In this document: positions 10,753-18,806 of the stretch, piece by piece
Layout of the letters: each line of letters begins with the position of its first letter
How positions within the stretch are numbered: position 1 is the stretch's first letter
Assembly (NCBI RefSeq): GCF_009668025.1
Contig: NZ_WJXZ01000001.1
Span: 991,345 to 1,055,344, forward strand
DNA length: 64,000 nt
Reading direction: 5' to 3'
Origin: Larkinella terrae
GTDB taxonomy: Bacteria > Bacteroidota > Bacteroidia > Cytophagales > Spirosomataceae
Translations under genes and position numbers: made by a program
The notes under the pieces: model-generated
The model's input: only the letters and a program-made list of their open reading frames with translations
Databases searched by the model: none
What the model was told of the DNA's origin: nothing

Positions 10753-10760
10753 CAAATTTA
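10753..10760 (-). promoter_or_regulatory. Candidate -7 box for the sensor kinase gene
   Basis: On the minus strand TAAATTTG matches the Bacteroidota -7 consensus TAnnTTTG and lies 25 bases before the kinase ATG. I see no clear -33 TTG partner, so this is only a candidate. Confidence 0.35.
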
Positions 10761-11288
10761 TACTATTTCGAATGGAATCATATTAATGTCTGATAATTGA
10801 GTATAACTAACAAAAATTGGTCCTAAGTCTTAAACTTGAACGACTTTGGATTAAGTCAATGAAAAATCAATCCGCCAAACACCTGTCTTCGCCATATCTT
10901 ACAGGGAGGTAACTGATTATTTTTTTTATTTTTCGATTTAAAGTACAATCCGGGCAGGAATAAAAAGTGGCATCAACTTGACACACAAATGCCATTAACT
11001 AATTTATGATCAGCTATTTGACAGATTCACAAAACTAATTTCGGCTGGATTATGGCGCGCAGCGAACAAACCGTAGATCTTCCGCCCGTCCGCTGCTAAT
11101 CTTCGGGAAACGGCGATAAATCTACGGGATGTGGTGCTCAATTAATTGCCAAAAGATATTGCAGGCGCTCCTTTTTATACGACGGCATGGGAGGCCATAA
11201 GTAGATTCACTTACGACTTGCCGGAAGCAGTCCGCTGCCTGCGATAAACGAGCCGGGTTTCTGCTCAGGTATTGGTATTTAAACCGGT
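10761..11288. other. Long intergenic region without a recognisable gene
   Basis: About 530 bases lie between the sensor kinase 5' end and the 3' end of the cold-shock-domain gene. The first 270 bases are AT-rich, as expected for upstream regulatory DNA. Roughly 11041-11280 is GC-richer and contains a weak inverted pair (ACCGTAGAT near 11070, ATCTACGGG near 11131). I recognise no RNA gene or protein remnant. Confidence 0.5.
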
Positions 11289-11744
11289 CTATTCGGCTTT
11301 TTTCACGTTATGCGCGTTGAGTCCTTTCGGCGTCGTTTCCACTTCAAAAGCGACTTTGTCGCCATCTTTTACGGCATCCACCAGGCCGCTGATATGAACA
11401 AAAATACTATCCTGCGTTTCCTGATCCCTGATAAAGCCGTAGCCTTTCGACTCATTGAAGAACGTCACCGTACCTTTTCTGATTACATCTGCCGGTACGC
11501 CGACTTCCTGTCTGGAAACACCAATCTGGATATCTTCCGTATTGATCGTTTTCTTTTTTCGCAGGTCCGGGGGCGTTGACGAAATGTTGCCATTTTCATC
11601 GACGTACGCCATCATTTCGTCCAGCCCTTTTCCTCTATCCGAATTGGCTTTCCGCTCTTCTTTTTTTTCCGCTTTTTCTTTGTTCTTTCTTTGCCGGTTT
11701 TTTTCTTTTTCTTTCTTATTAAAGGTTTCCTGCGTTCTGCCCAT
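11289..11744 (-). CDS. Cold-shock-domain protein with a lysine/glutamate-rich N-terminal extension
   Basis: The 151-residue protein has two parts. Residues about 1-85 are charged (NKKEKEKNRQRKNKEKAEKK) and probably helical or disordered. Residues about 88-151 are a CspA-type domain starting KGTVTFFNESKGYGFI, with RNP1 (KGYGFI) and RNP2 (SIFVHIS), and it ends NAHNVKKAE. Cold-shock domains bind single-stranded RNA or DNA and act as RNA chaperones. The extension doubles the usual 65-70-residue length and is a known Bacteroidota variant. No operon partner is seen. Confidence 0.9.
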   Translation of the reverse strand: MGRTQETFNKKEKEKNRQRKNKEKAEKKEERKANSDRGKGLDEMMAYVDENGNISSTPPDLRKKKTINTEDIQIGVSRQEVGVPADVIRKGTVTFFNESKGYGFIRDQETQDSIFVHISGLVDAVKDGDKVAFEVETTPKGLNAHNVKKAE

Positions 11745-12184
11745 ACTATCGTTTGTGTTTAATGATAAATTGTCTTTATACGCCGTTACGCACAGCCCCT
11801 GAATCCGGAGGCTTTTAGATTTGATGAAGATCTGACAAGGAAGCGGAGTCGTGACGAGAAGGGGTCTTCTTTTTTAAGCCGGTTCTCCGAAAATTAGTTC
11901 ATTTCCGGTTGGATTGACCGACAAACGAATTCGTGGGCGATTCGGGCCGCAACCCTGCCTAATCCGGAATTTCAGGCAATTTATTGGGCGTCGGAGGAGT
12001 TTGCCTGAACCTGAAACGGTAAAAATTATTTCACTGAAATCCGCCCGAAGACCGCTAACTTGCTGCTGGAGAAACCCATCAAATTCTATTCCCGCAAGGT
12101 ACGGAAATAATTTACCGATCGCACGAAGGAATGAAACTCCATTTAAATTAAAACCGCCCAAAAACCGCAGGCGCATCCTTTCCA
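11745..12184. other. Intergenic region without a convincing gene
   Basis: About 440 bases lie between two divergent genes. Overlapping frames of about 90-107 codons exist on both strands (for example minus 12197-11874), but neither resembles a known family and they overlap each other. The region contains the promoters of the flanking genes, but I cannot place boxes confidently. Confidence 0.4.
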
Positions 12185-12901
12185 ATGGCTGACCCAAACC
12201 ATCGAAGACAACAAAGAAGGAACTTAACCTTTCTTATCCTCCTGTTAATCAGAAGCTTTACTACCCTTGCGCAGGAAGCAAAGTGGGACAGCACCATCCG
12301 GCCGGACATTTACAAGGCCCGGGTTGATCTGTTTCGCTCGCTGCCGCATTCGCGGAAAGACGTGGTTTTTCTGGGTAACAGCCTCACATTCTGGGCCGAC
12401 TGGAGCGACATGCTGGGCGATACGCGCTACAAAAACCGGGGCATTCCGGGCGACATGACGTTTGGCGTGCTCGAACGACTGGACGAAGTTATTCAGGGAA
12501 AACCGGCCAAAGTGTTCATCCTGATCGGGATTAATGATCTGGCCCGCAACGTCCCCGACAGCCTTATTGTGCGGAATTACCGCCGAATGGTCCGGCGGAT
12601 CAAAACCGGGTCGCCCGCAACCCGCATTTATTTCCAGACGCTGCTGCCGACCAACGATTCGTTTCAGAAGCTAAAGAGCCATTACAACAAGGAGCAACAC
12701 ATTCAGACGCTCAATTCGGCCCTGAAAGAGATGGCCGCAGCCGGGCAGTTTGAGGTGATCGACCTCCACCCGCATTTCGTGGACGAAACCGGCAAGCTCA
12801 AAAAAGAATACACCTGGGACGGCGTTCACCTGACGCTGGCCGGCAACCAGAAGTGGGTGGAAGTTTTAAGCAACGGTGGGTACGTGAAAGTCCGGCGTTG
12901 A
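12185..12901 (+). CDS. Secreted SGNH/GDSL-family hydrolase
   Basis: The 238-residue protein has a signal peptide (RRNLTFLILLLIRSFTTLAQ) and the SGNH esterase blocks. Block I is VVFLGNSLTFWADW, carrying the nucleophilic serine. The block II glycine is in NRGIPGDMTFGV, block III is IGINDLARN, and block V is WDGVHLTLAGNQKW, carrying the catalytic Asp and His. Such enzymes deacylate sugars or lipids in the periplasm or outside the cell. It converges with the SDR gene at 12917. It may act as a carbohydrate esterase alongside the nearby glycan genes, but it lies outside their operon. Confidence 0.85.
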   Translation: MADPNHRRQQRRNLTFLILLLIRSFTTLAQEAKWDSTIRPDIYKARVDLFRSLPHSRKDVVFLGNSLTFWADWSDMLGDTRYKNRGIPGDMTFGVLERLDEVIQGKPAKVFILIGINDLARNVPDSLIVRNYRRMVRRIKTGSPATRIYFQTLLPTNDSFQKLKSHYNKEQHIQTLNSALKEMAAAGQFEVIDLHPHFVDETGKLKKEYTWDGVHLTLAGNQKWVEVLSNGGYVKVRR

Positions 12902-12916
12902 CGTCCGGTTTCGGCC

Positions 12917-13693
12917 TCAGGCATTCAAACCGCCATCCATCAGCAGGTTCTCGCCATTGATGTAGGCCCCGGCCTGCGACGCCAGCAACACGATGGGCCC
13001 TTTGATGTCGTCCCGGTTGGCCATGCGACGCAGCGGTACTTTTTTGGTATAATTCTCCAGAAACCGCTCCGGCTGGTGGTTGAACAAACCGCCGGGACTG
13101 ATGCAGTTGACCCGCACGTTTTTGCCCGCCAGCACCTGCGCCATGTACTTCGTCAGGTTGAGCAAACCCGCGTTGTGGAAGAAATAATCGGGGGGCGGAG
13201 TGCCCATCGTCGTGCCTTCATAATTGGACAAATCCGGGCCGTACATGCCCATCATCGAGCCAATGTTGATGATGCTGCCGCCACCGGCCTGCACAATCAG
13301 ATCGGCCATTTCGCGCAGAATATCCATTGAACCGGTTGCGTTGACCCGCATCGATTCCGCAAAATCGGCCATCGAGCCGTCGTAGCCTTTCATTGGCCGC
13401 GAAACCGCATTGTTGACGAACACATCCAACTTGCCAAACTGCGAAAGAATCTGCGCTTTCAGATTTTGGACAGAAACCGGATCGCCCTGGTCGACTTGTA
13501 AGGCGTGGACATCCAGTCCGCTGGCCCGAAACTGAGCCGCAACCTCTTCACTGGCTTCTAAATTCCGGGAGGCAATAATCACCGTAGACCCGGCTTCGGC
13601 CAGCCCTTCCGCAATGCATTTTCCGTATTTCCCGGCACCACCCGTCACCAGACTGACTTTGCCTTTTAAGCTAAATAACTCGTTGATATGCAT
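12917..13693 (-). CDS. Short-chain dehydrogenase/reductase with a substituted catalytic lysine
   Basis: The 258-residue classical SDR fold has TGGAGKYGKCIAEGL for NAD(P) binding (residues about 18-32), VNNAVSRP at the NNAG position, catalytic Ser146 in IINIGSMMG, and Tyr170. The YxxxK lysine is replaced by Asn: YFFHNAG (Tyr170, Asn174). The C-terminal part (VNCISPGGLFN, YINGENLLMDGG) is typical of sugar or polyol dehydrogenases. I chose the start at 13693 (MHINELFSLKGKVSLV) because the upstream in-frame ATG at 13735 would overlap the preceding gene, while this one leaves a 14-base gap. It is the last gene of the eleven-gene block. The Lys to Asn change may lower or alter activity. Confidence 0.87.
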   Translation of the reverse strand: MHINELFSLKGKVSLVTGGAGKYGKCIAEGLAEAGSTVIIASRNLEASEEVAAQFRASGLDVHALQVDQGDPVSVQNLKAQILSQFGKLDVFVNNAVSRPMKGYDGSMADFAESMRVNATGSMDILREMADLIVQAGGGSIINIGSMMGMYGPDLSNYEGTTMGTPPPDYFFHNAGLLNLTKYMAQVLAGKNVRVNCISPGGLFNHQPERFLENYTKKVPLRRMANRDDIKGPIVLLASQAGAYINGENLLMDGGLNA

Positions 13694-13707
13694 GAAGTTG
13701 TTTGCGT

Positions 13708-14664
13708 TTAGTTGAGCCAGCCCATCCGGTCCCAATGTGGTAGATCCAGAAATTTCGGGTTGGGATACGCCAGGGCTTTCGCCCGCGCCATCGTGTCGGC
13801 GTCGAGAAGCGGTCCGTTGATCGACGCCAGGGATTGGTTGAGGTAATTCAGGTTATCAATTCCGACCAGAAGCGCTGAAACGGCGGGAAAGGACGCCACA
13901 AACCGGATGGCGAGCGTCGATAAATTCGGAAAACCGGTCTGCACCAGTTCATCAAACCGGCGAATGTGGTTTTCAACCTCGGCCAGAGCCGGATGCAGTT
14001 GCTGGCCTTTGCTCGTCAGCAAGCCTTTGAGCAACACCGACCGCACCACGATGCCGACGCCTTTTTCGGCCGCCAGATCAAACAAAGCCGCCTGCCGCTG
14101 ATCCATCAGGTTGAACGGCAATTGAACCACGTCCCAGACGCCGGATTCGATGGCTTTCCGGGTTTCTTCGACGGAATAAGTGGAAACCCCGGTACTCCGA
14201 ATTGCGCCCTGCGCTTTTAGAGTGGCAAATACTTCCGGGATTTCGTCATTCGCCAGAATGCCCAGATCAGCCTGGTGGAGCATGTAAACATCGATGTAAT
14301 CGGTTTGCAAAGCCGTCAGACTTTCCAGCAACGACGTTTTGATGATCTTTTTCAGCGTGGCACCGTCCGGCAAATCGCCGTTCGTGTCCCGAATCTGGCG
14401 GCATTTGGTTTCCAGAATCACCTGCCCGCGCCGGTCGTGAAATGCCTTGCCCATGATGGTTTCGCTGTCGCCATAAAGCCGGGCCGTGTCGAAAAAATTA
14501 ACGCCGGACTCGATGGCGGTGTGCAACAACTGAACGGCTTCCGACTCCGTGATCATATCGGCCTGGCTCTTGACGCCAATGCCGTACGGCATGCCAATTT
14601 CGACTCCTCCGAAGGCTAATTCCGAAACCTCAATCCCGGTTTTTCCCAGTGGTTTTTTTCTCAT
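13708..14664 (-). CDS. Aldo/keto reductase
   Basis: The 318-residue (alpha/beta)8 oxidoreductase opens MRKKPLGKTGIEVSELAFGG, the usual AKR start. The tetrad is visible: Asp in FFDTARLYG, the Tyr in the same motif, Lys in VILETKCRQ, and His in VYMLHQADLG. It would reduce or oxidise a sugar or sugar lactone with NAD(P)H; L-fucose/D-threo-aldose-dehydrogenase-like members look similar. A GTG lies one codon upstream, but ATG 14664 is preferred: its first base overlaps the last base of the aldolase TGA (TGATG), indicating translational coupling. Confidence 0.88.
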   Translation of the reverse strand: MRKKPLGKTGIEVSELAFGGVEIGMPYGIGVKSQADMITESEAVQLLHTAIESGVNFFDTARLYGDSETIMGKAFHDRRGQVILETKCRQIRDTNGDLPDGATLKKIIKTSLLESLTALQTDYIDVYMLHQADLGILANDEIPEVFATLKAQGAIRSTGVSTYSVEETRKAIESGVWDVVQLPFNLMDQRQAALFDLAAEKGVGIVVRSVLLKGLLTSKGQQLHPALAEVENHIRRFDELVQTGFPNLSTLAIRFVASFPAVSALLVGIDNLNYLNQSLASINGPLLDADTMARAKALAYPNPKFLDLPHWDRMGWLN

Positions 14665-15470
14665 CACTTATAACCGCCCTGCGCCGGTTGAGCGGCCGTG
14701 ACGTCGTTGTTGAATTTGCTGACCAGACTATGACAGTAGTTGCTGACGCCCACGACATCGGCCCCGACATTGATGAATTTGTAACCCAGCGAAATAAATT
14801 CTTCCAGCCGGTCGATGGGTCCGGTGGTAGCGGCAAACTTACCGTGTCGGATGCATGCTTCCGCGACGCGTTTCCGGGCATCCACCAGCCGGGGGTGATT
14901 CCACTCGCCGGGCGCACCGATGGCCTGGCTGAAATCGCCGGGGCCGAAAAACAGCATGTCCACGCCGTCGAGGGCCGCAATTTCGTCCAGTTCGTCGAGC
15001 GGTTCGGGGTCTTCGATCTGGAGTCCCACAAACCGCTGCCGGTTGGCTTGCTCGAGGTAGTCACTGAACGCCATGTTGGTATACGCGCCATCGGCATTTC
15101 CGCCGTCGATCGCCCGCAGGCCCTGCGGATGAAACCGGGTCATTTTCACCACGTTCTTCGCGTCTTCCACGCCCATGCAGTGCGGCACCAGAATACCGCT
15201 GGCGTCCAGCTCAAGCGGCCTGACGTAATCGCTGTAACTGCCGCGCGGCACCCGCACCATGATGTCGGCCTGCTGCGATTTGGTGGCCCAGATGTGGGAG
15301 CTCACCACCGACCAGTCCTGTCCCTGGTGTTCCTGATCGATCCAGATGCAGTCAAAACCGGTCATTGCCACCAGCTCCGACACCTGTGCATCACCAATAT
15401 TTACTTTAAAACAACTGACGACTTCGCCAGCTCGTAACTTCTTCAAAACCCGGCTTTCGCGCATGTTCAT
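14664..15470 (-). CDS. HpcH/HpaI-family 2-oxo-acid aldolase
   Basis: The 268-residue class II pyruvate-type aldolase has DCIWIDQEHQGQDW (about residues 36-50), RVPRGSYSDYVRPLELDASG, the metal-binding glutamate in FVGLQIEDPEPLDELD, and the metal-binding aspartate in LFFGPGDFSQAIG. Family members split 2-keto-3-deoxy sugar acids or 4-hydroxy-2-oxo acids into pyruvate and an aldehyde; the 2-keto-3-deoxy-L-rhamnonate aldolase branch is the closest match I recall. It sits between the propeller protein and the coupled aldo/keto reductase, which could handle the aldehyde or a sugar precursor. The substrate is not determinable here. Confidence 0.88.
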   Translation of the reverse strand: MNMRESRVLKKLRAGEVVSCFKVNIGDAQVSELVAMTGFDCIWIDQEHQGQDWSVVSSHIWATKSQQADIMVRVPRGSYSDYVRPLELDASGILVPHCMGVEDAKNVVKMTRFHPQGLRAIDGGNADGAYTNMAFSDYLEQANRQRFVGLQIEDPEPLDELDEIAALDGVDMLFFGPGDFSQAIGAPGEWNHPRLVDARKRVAEACIRHGKFAATTGPIDRLEEFISLGYKFINVGADVVGVSNYCHSLVSKFNNDVTAAQPAQGGYK

Positions 15471-15493
15471 GGTAAAATCTGTTTTCCGTTTCG

Positions 15494-16450
15494 TTATACC
15501 CGCTTCAACTGCATGGGATAGACTTTATTGGCATTCCACTGACAAACATACACATTCTCGTCCGCGTCGATGCAAACGTCGTGCGGATGAACAAAAACCG
15601 GTTGTTGCTGGAGTTGGGTCTGTAATTTTCCGTCGACATAAACCGGTTCCGTTCCGCCGGGTGTCGAGATCACGCGGTCGTTTTCGTCCAGAATAGTGAG
15701 GTAGCCCGAACCGAAATTCCGGTTGGTCGTCGACCGGAAAACCGCAGCAAAAACGAATCGATCGTGCAAAACCGGTCGGCAGACAAAGGAACCGGGCAGC
15801 GAAATAGTAGCCAGGTAGTTGCCGTCCAACGTAAAGCGCTTCAGGACGTTATCGTTCCGGGAAGTAATCAGCAAGGTCGGCTCACCCGGTTTTCGGGTGT
15901 CGAGCGCAATCCCGTGAACGCAGTCAAACTGCTCGTTTTCGCTGCCCCGGCCACCCCAGTGCCGGATGTATTCGCCCTGCGGAGTATACTGGATGACGTA
16001 CTGCAAGCCGTAGCCGTCGGTGACGTAAATGTCGCCGGTGGGGCCAATGGCGGTTTCGGTCGGCATAAACTGTTCCGCCGAGGTGTAGTGAGCAATTTCT
16101 TTGGGATAATCGATCGTCATTATTTCCCGGCCTTCCAGCGTCGTTTTAATGACCTGATGGCGTTCAATATCGGTGATGAACAAAAATTCCTCGCCGTTTT
16201 CGTTGGCCAGGGTCATTCCGTGCCCGCCGGGATAATCCGTTCCCCACGCATCCAGCAGTTTCCCCGAGCGGTCGTAGATCAGGATGTTGTTACGGGTTTC
16301 ATTGGTCAGCATGAAAATCCGGCCGCGGGCGTCGATTCCCATTTCGTGGCAGTCGTTCACCGGATGCGTCGCCGGATTCAGATTTCCCCAGTCCTGCAAC
16401 ACCCGGTAGCGGTGGGTGTTGTGACCAATAACGGTGTTCGGATCGATCAT
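15494..16450 (-). CDS. Cytoplasmic six-bladed beta-propeller (NHL/peptidyl-amidating-lyase-like) protein
   Basis: The 318-residue protein has no signal peptide and repeated propeller strands: GIDARGRIFMLTNET, GPTGDIYVTDGYG, LLITSRNDNVLKRF, CIDADENVYVCQWNANKV. It resembles NHL-repeat and peptidyl-alpha-hydroxyglycine alpha-amidating-lyase-like propellers, and also lactonase-type propellers, which are normally metal-dependent. Candidate metal-binding histidines appear in PVNDCHEMGI, DCVHGIAL and FVHPHDVCI, one per blade, as in metal-binding propeller lyases and lactonases. It starts one base after the PhyH stop, so it is co-translated. A sugar lactonase role would fit the block but is a guess. 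Confidence 0.75.
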   Translation of the reverse strand: MIDPNTVIGHNTHRYRVLQDWGNLNPATHPVNDCHEMGIDARGRIFMLTNETRNNILIYDRSGKLLDAWGTDYPGGHGMTLANENGEEFLFITDIERHQVIKTTLEGREIMTIDYPKEIAHYTSAEQFMPTETAIGPTGDIYVTDGYGLQYVIQYTPQGEYIRHWGGRGSENEQFDCVHGIALDTRKPGEPTLLITSRNDNVLKRFTLDGNYLATISLPGSFVCRPVLHDRFVFAAVFRSTTNRNFGSGYLTILDENDRVISTPGGTEPVYVDGKLQTQLQQQPVFVHPHDVCIDADENVYVCQWNANKVYPMQLKRV

Positions 16451-16451
16451 T

Positions 16452-17198
16452 TTACGCGGTTTCAGCCTGGAGTTTCTTCTGGTAAGCCGCTTTGGCTTCG
16501 GTATCTTCCTGCGCCGATGCCGCCCAGTAAATCCAGCCGAGCGCCTTGCGCGTGCGCTCGCTGCGGTTGGCTTCCGCCCAGTGAATGGTCATCGAATGGT
16601 GAATCAGCAGATCACCCGGTTTGGCCGGAAATGCCACGGCTTTGGCCTGATCGTCGTCGGTCCAGAAATCCGTAATGCCCTGCGAAAAACCGAGCGTCTG
16701 CGTCCGGCCGTGCGGACGAACGCCGTGGAGGTGCGAACCGGTCACGTACCGAACGCAGCCGTTTTCGGCGTCGACGTCTTCCAGTGCCAGCCACATGGTG
16801 GCGGCTTCGGCCGGTTTCAGCATGAAATAGTAATTATCCTGGTGCGGGGGAGTCGGTTTGCCGATGCGGGGCGGTTTGTTGAAATATTCCAGCGTTTTCG
16901 GAATCACTGCGTCATCGAGCAGCAGTTCGGCCAGTTGCTTGAACTTGCTGTCGTTCAACATGATGTCGAAATACGGATCGTACCGCTGCATATCGATCAA
17001 CTGCTTCAGGGTCGTCGGATCATTCTTATCCTCGTAAAAAATATGCCCCCAGGGCATTTTACCTACCTGATTGGCGATAAAATGCTGCACTTTTTCGTTC
17101 AGTTCTGTTACTTCTTCGGCGGATAAAAAACCGGGCAGAAAAACGTAGCCATTGGTTCGAAACGACTCTTTCAGGGCTTGGGTGTCGATTGTTTCCAT
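16452..17198 (-). CDS. Phytanoyl-CoA dioxygenase (PhyH) family protein
   Basis: The 248-residue Fe(II)/2-oxoglutarate-dependent dioxygenase fold has the facial triad: HxD in PPHQDNYYFMLKP (about residues 115-118) and the distal His in LLIHHSMTIHWAEANRS, followed by the 2-oxoglutarate-binding Arg region SERTRKALG. VDAENGCVRYVTGSHLHG is the usual PhyH loop. The family hydroxylates small molecules at unactivated carbons, and the substrate cannot be read from sequence. It lies inside the eleven-gene block, downstream of a palindromic repeat that separates it from the ceramidase-like gene. Confidence 0.88.
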   Translation of the reverse strand: METIDTQALKESFRTNGYVFLPGFLSAEEVTELNEKVQHFIANQVGKMPWGHIFYEDKNDPTTLKQLIDMQRYDPYFDIMLNDSKFKQLAELLLDDAVIPKTLEYFNKPPRIGKPTPPHQDNYYFMLKPAEAATMWLALEDVDAENGCVRYVTGSHLHGVRPHGRTQTLGFSQGITDFWTDDDQAKAVAFPAKPGDLLIHHSMTIHWAEANRSERTRKALGWIYWAASAQEDTEAKAAYQKKLQAETA

Positions 17199-17230
17199 CT
17201 GATTTTGAACAGTTTTGTATAATTTTCACT

Positions 17231-17305
17231 GCCCCTAATCTCCTGAAGGGGACTTGGACGCAGCATCCTCCAGATGCTATTAGTCCCCTTCAGGGGATTA
17301 GGGGC
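17231..17305. repeat. Palindromic intergenic repeat, GCCCCTAA family (copy 1)
   Basis: Arms 17231-17253 (GCCCCTAATCTCCTGAAGGG...) and 17283-17305 pair with one mismatch in 23 bp. The loop is about 29 bases. The same CCCCTAA/TTAGGGG arm design recurs at 36746, 41054, 53002 and 63937. Its position between two co-directional operon genes suggests an mRNA stem that could tune processing, or a small mobile repeat. Confidence 0.88.
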
Positions 17306-17311
17306 AAAAGG

Positions 17312-18658
17312 CTATTTTTCCAGCAATTCAGCCAGTTTGGTTCGAATGGTTTCTTCGGCGCTCAGTTCCAGGAAACTGGTCCGGCAACGCCAGGTTTCGT
17401 AGCCACCCCGCTCAATTTCGTGCGCGGGCGGAATGTAGCCGATGTAGCCGTTCGCCATCGTGATCGTAAAATACGGCGAGCGGTTTTCCTTGAGCCGCAG
17501 GCCGGTTTCGGCAAAAAACTCCCCGCCCAGTGCGCCGATCTGGCCATTGCCAATCCGGATGGCCTGCACCGGAAACACATTGGTGTCCGGATAGTCGTTG
17601 AGCAACACCTGTTCGCGGGCGTAAATCCGGCGCAGCACGTCCATGTCCAAGTGCTGAATGTTCTCGTAATACGTTTCGGCCACCAGCACTTTAGCCGCTT
17701 CCAGTTCCTCCGCCGACGGTTTTCGAACCCCGGCTTCCACGTCAGCATACTGCGCCGACAAAGCCGGATCGCTCTGCCAATCAACACTTTGCAACGCTTC
17801 CGCGACCTTACCGGCAATGGCCTTTCCGATCAAATCGCTTTTGGCAAAATGCGCCTTCGGGTAGCGATCCGGGTCCAGAAAATCCCAGATGTTGGCTTCA
17901 CCACTGGTGCCGTTGCTCATCATCCCGACGAAACCCGGACCGGCCTGCAGCAAGCGACCGATTTCGTTGGAAAACACGCCGAAATAGTCGGCGGTAATCG
18001 TGCCGTTTTCCCAATCGCCGACGTAGTGCAGTGAATAATTTGCCAGCAGGCTAATCCACTGATCATCCGCCCCTTTTACCGCCAGAAAACTCACCTGCGG
18101 ATCAACGGGAACCACCCGCCGGTCGATCTGTTGTTCATCCCCGAACGGATTGGTTTTCACGCCATCGACTCCCCCACTGACGGGATTGCGGGCGACGTAA
18201 CCTTCTTTCATGAAAAACCGCCGACACACCACGTGTTCCGGTACATCCACCGCCCCGAAACCGATTTTAGCCGGACGCAACGTTTGCAACGCGGCTTTTA
18301 CTGATTCAATGAGTAAACCGGGCAGTTTCTGGCGGTACGGTAAATCAGCCGCGCCCAGCAACAGGCTGGCAATGGAACCGCCCGCGTGCGTATGTGTGCT
18401 GGCAATCAGCACATTCTGGGGCAAAAGGCCGGTTTCTTCCTGAATGCTGATTTTTACCGCATCCAGAAAATCCCGCGGCATGGCGCAGATATCGACAATC
18501 ACCAGCGCCACCAGCGTGTCGCCCTGCTGCAAAACCAGCGCTTTGGCGAATAAGGGATCGTGGATCGAACGGGCGTAATGCGTAATGAAATCGCCGTTGA
18601 TCAACGTTCCCAGCGGGGGCGTAATGTCCACCTGAGCCGCTCCGGCTTGAAAATTCAT
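17312..18658 (-). CDS. Neutral/alkaline ceramidase N-terminal-domain-like protein, without signal peptide
   Basis: The 448-residue protein starts FQAGAAQVDITPPLGT, the hallmark opening of neutral/alkaline non-lysosomal ceramidase domains. It contains the zinc-site region LIASTHTHAGGSIAS (about residues 97-111) and NYSLHYVGDWENG and NGTSGEANIWDFLDPDR further on. True ceramidases are about 650-700 residues, secreted, and have a C-terminal immunoglobulin-like domain. This one is shorter and has no signal peptide, so it should be a cytoplasmic amidohydrolase-like enzyme with another substrate. It lies between the M19 dipeptidase and PhyH genes in the block, with repeats on both sides. Confidence 0.82.
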   Translation of the reverse strand: MNFQAGAAQVDITPPLGTLINGDFITHYARSIHDPLFAKALVLQQGDTLVALVIVDICAMPRDFLDAVKISIQEETGLLPQNVLIASTHTHAGGSIASLLLGAADLPYRQKLPGLLIESVKAALQTLRPAKIGFGAVDVPEHVVCRRFFMKEGYVARNPVSGGVDGVKTNPFGDEQQIDRRVVPVDPQVSFLAVKGADDQWISLLANYSLHYVGDWENGTITADYFGVFSNEIGRLLQAGPGFVGMMSNGTSGEANIWDFLDPDRYPKAHFAKSDLIGKAIAGKVAEALQSVDWQSDPALSAQYADVEAGVRKPSAEELEAAKVLVAETYYENIQHLDMDVLRRIYAREQVLLNDYPDTNVFPVQAIRIGNGQIGALGGEFFAETGLRLKENRSPYFTITMANGYIGYIPPAHEIERGGYETWRCRTSFLELSAEETIRTKLAELLEK

Positions 18659-18726
18659 AAGTTTCGTTCGGTTTTAGGTTCAGGTTTTCTAAAAATAGAT
18701 CTAGCCCTTCTTTGGCACCCAACTCT

Positions 18727-18800
18727 TGCCGCTGTCAGGGTCTTCGACCGCTGACAGGGCCGTCACACCCTGTCAGCGGTTGAAAACCCTGACAGCGGTG
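18727..18800. repeat. Nested palindromic intergenic repeat with CCGCTGTCAGGG arms
   Basis: Left arm 18727-18759 and right arm 18768-18800 pair over 33 bp with about four mismatches around an 8-base loop. Each arm is itself a partial inverted repeat (CCGCTGTCAGGG next to CCGCTGACAGGG), so alternative cruciform folds are possible. It lies between the M19 dipeptidase stop and the ceramidase-like gene start. It differs in sequence from the GCCCCTAA family. Confidence 0.85.
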
Positions 18801-18806
18801 AAAATT

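Noticed and set aside
10741..10800. GAAATAGTATAAA upstream of the sensor kinase as a fourth AraC operator
   Set aside because: Only the first half-site is loosely similar, the second half-site is missing, and the -7 box overlaps it instead of lying 57 bp away.
10761..11288. tRNA or other structured RNA gene in the long spacer
   Set aside because: The weak ACCGTAGAT/ATCTACGGG pair does not extend to a cloverleaf or any RNA family I recognise.
11874..12197. Minus-strand frame of 107 codons between the cold-shock and SGNH genes
   Set aside because: No recognisable family, an overlapping frame on the other strand, and it would run into the start of the SGNH gene.
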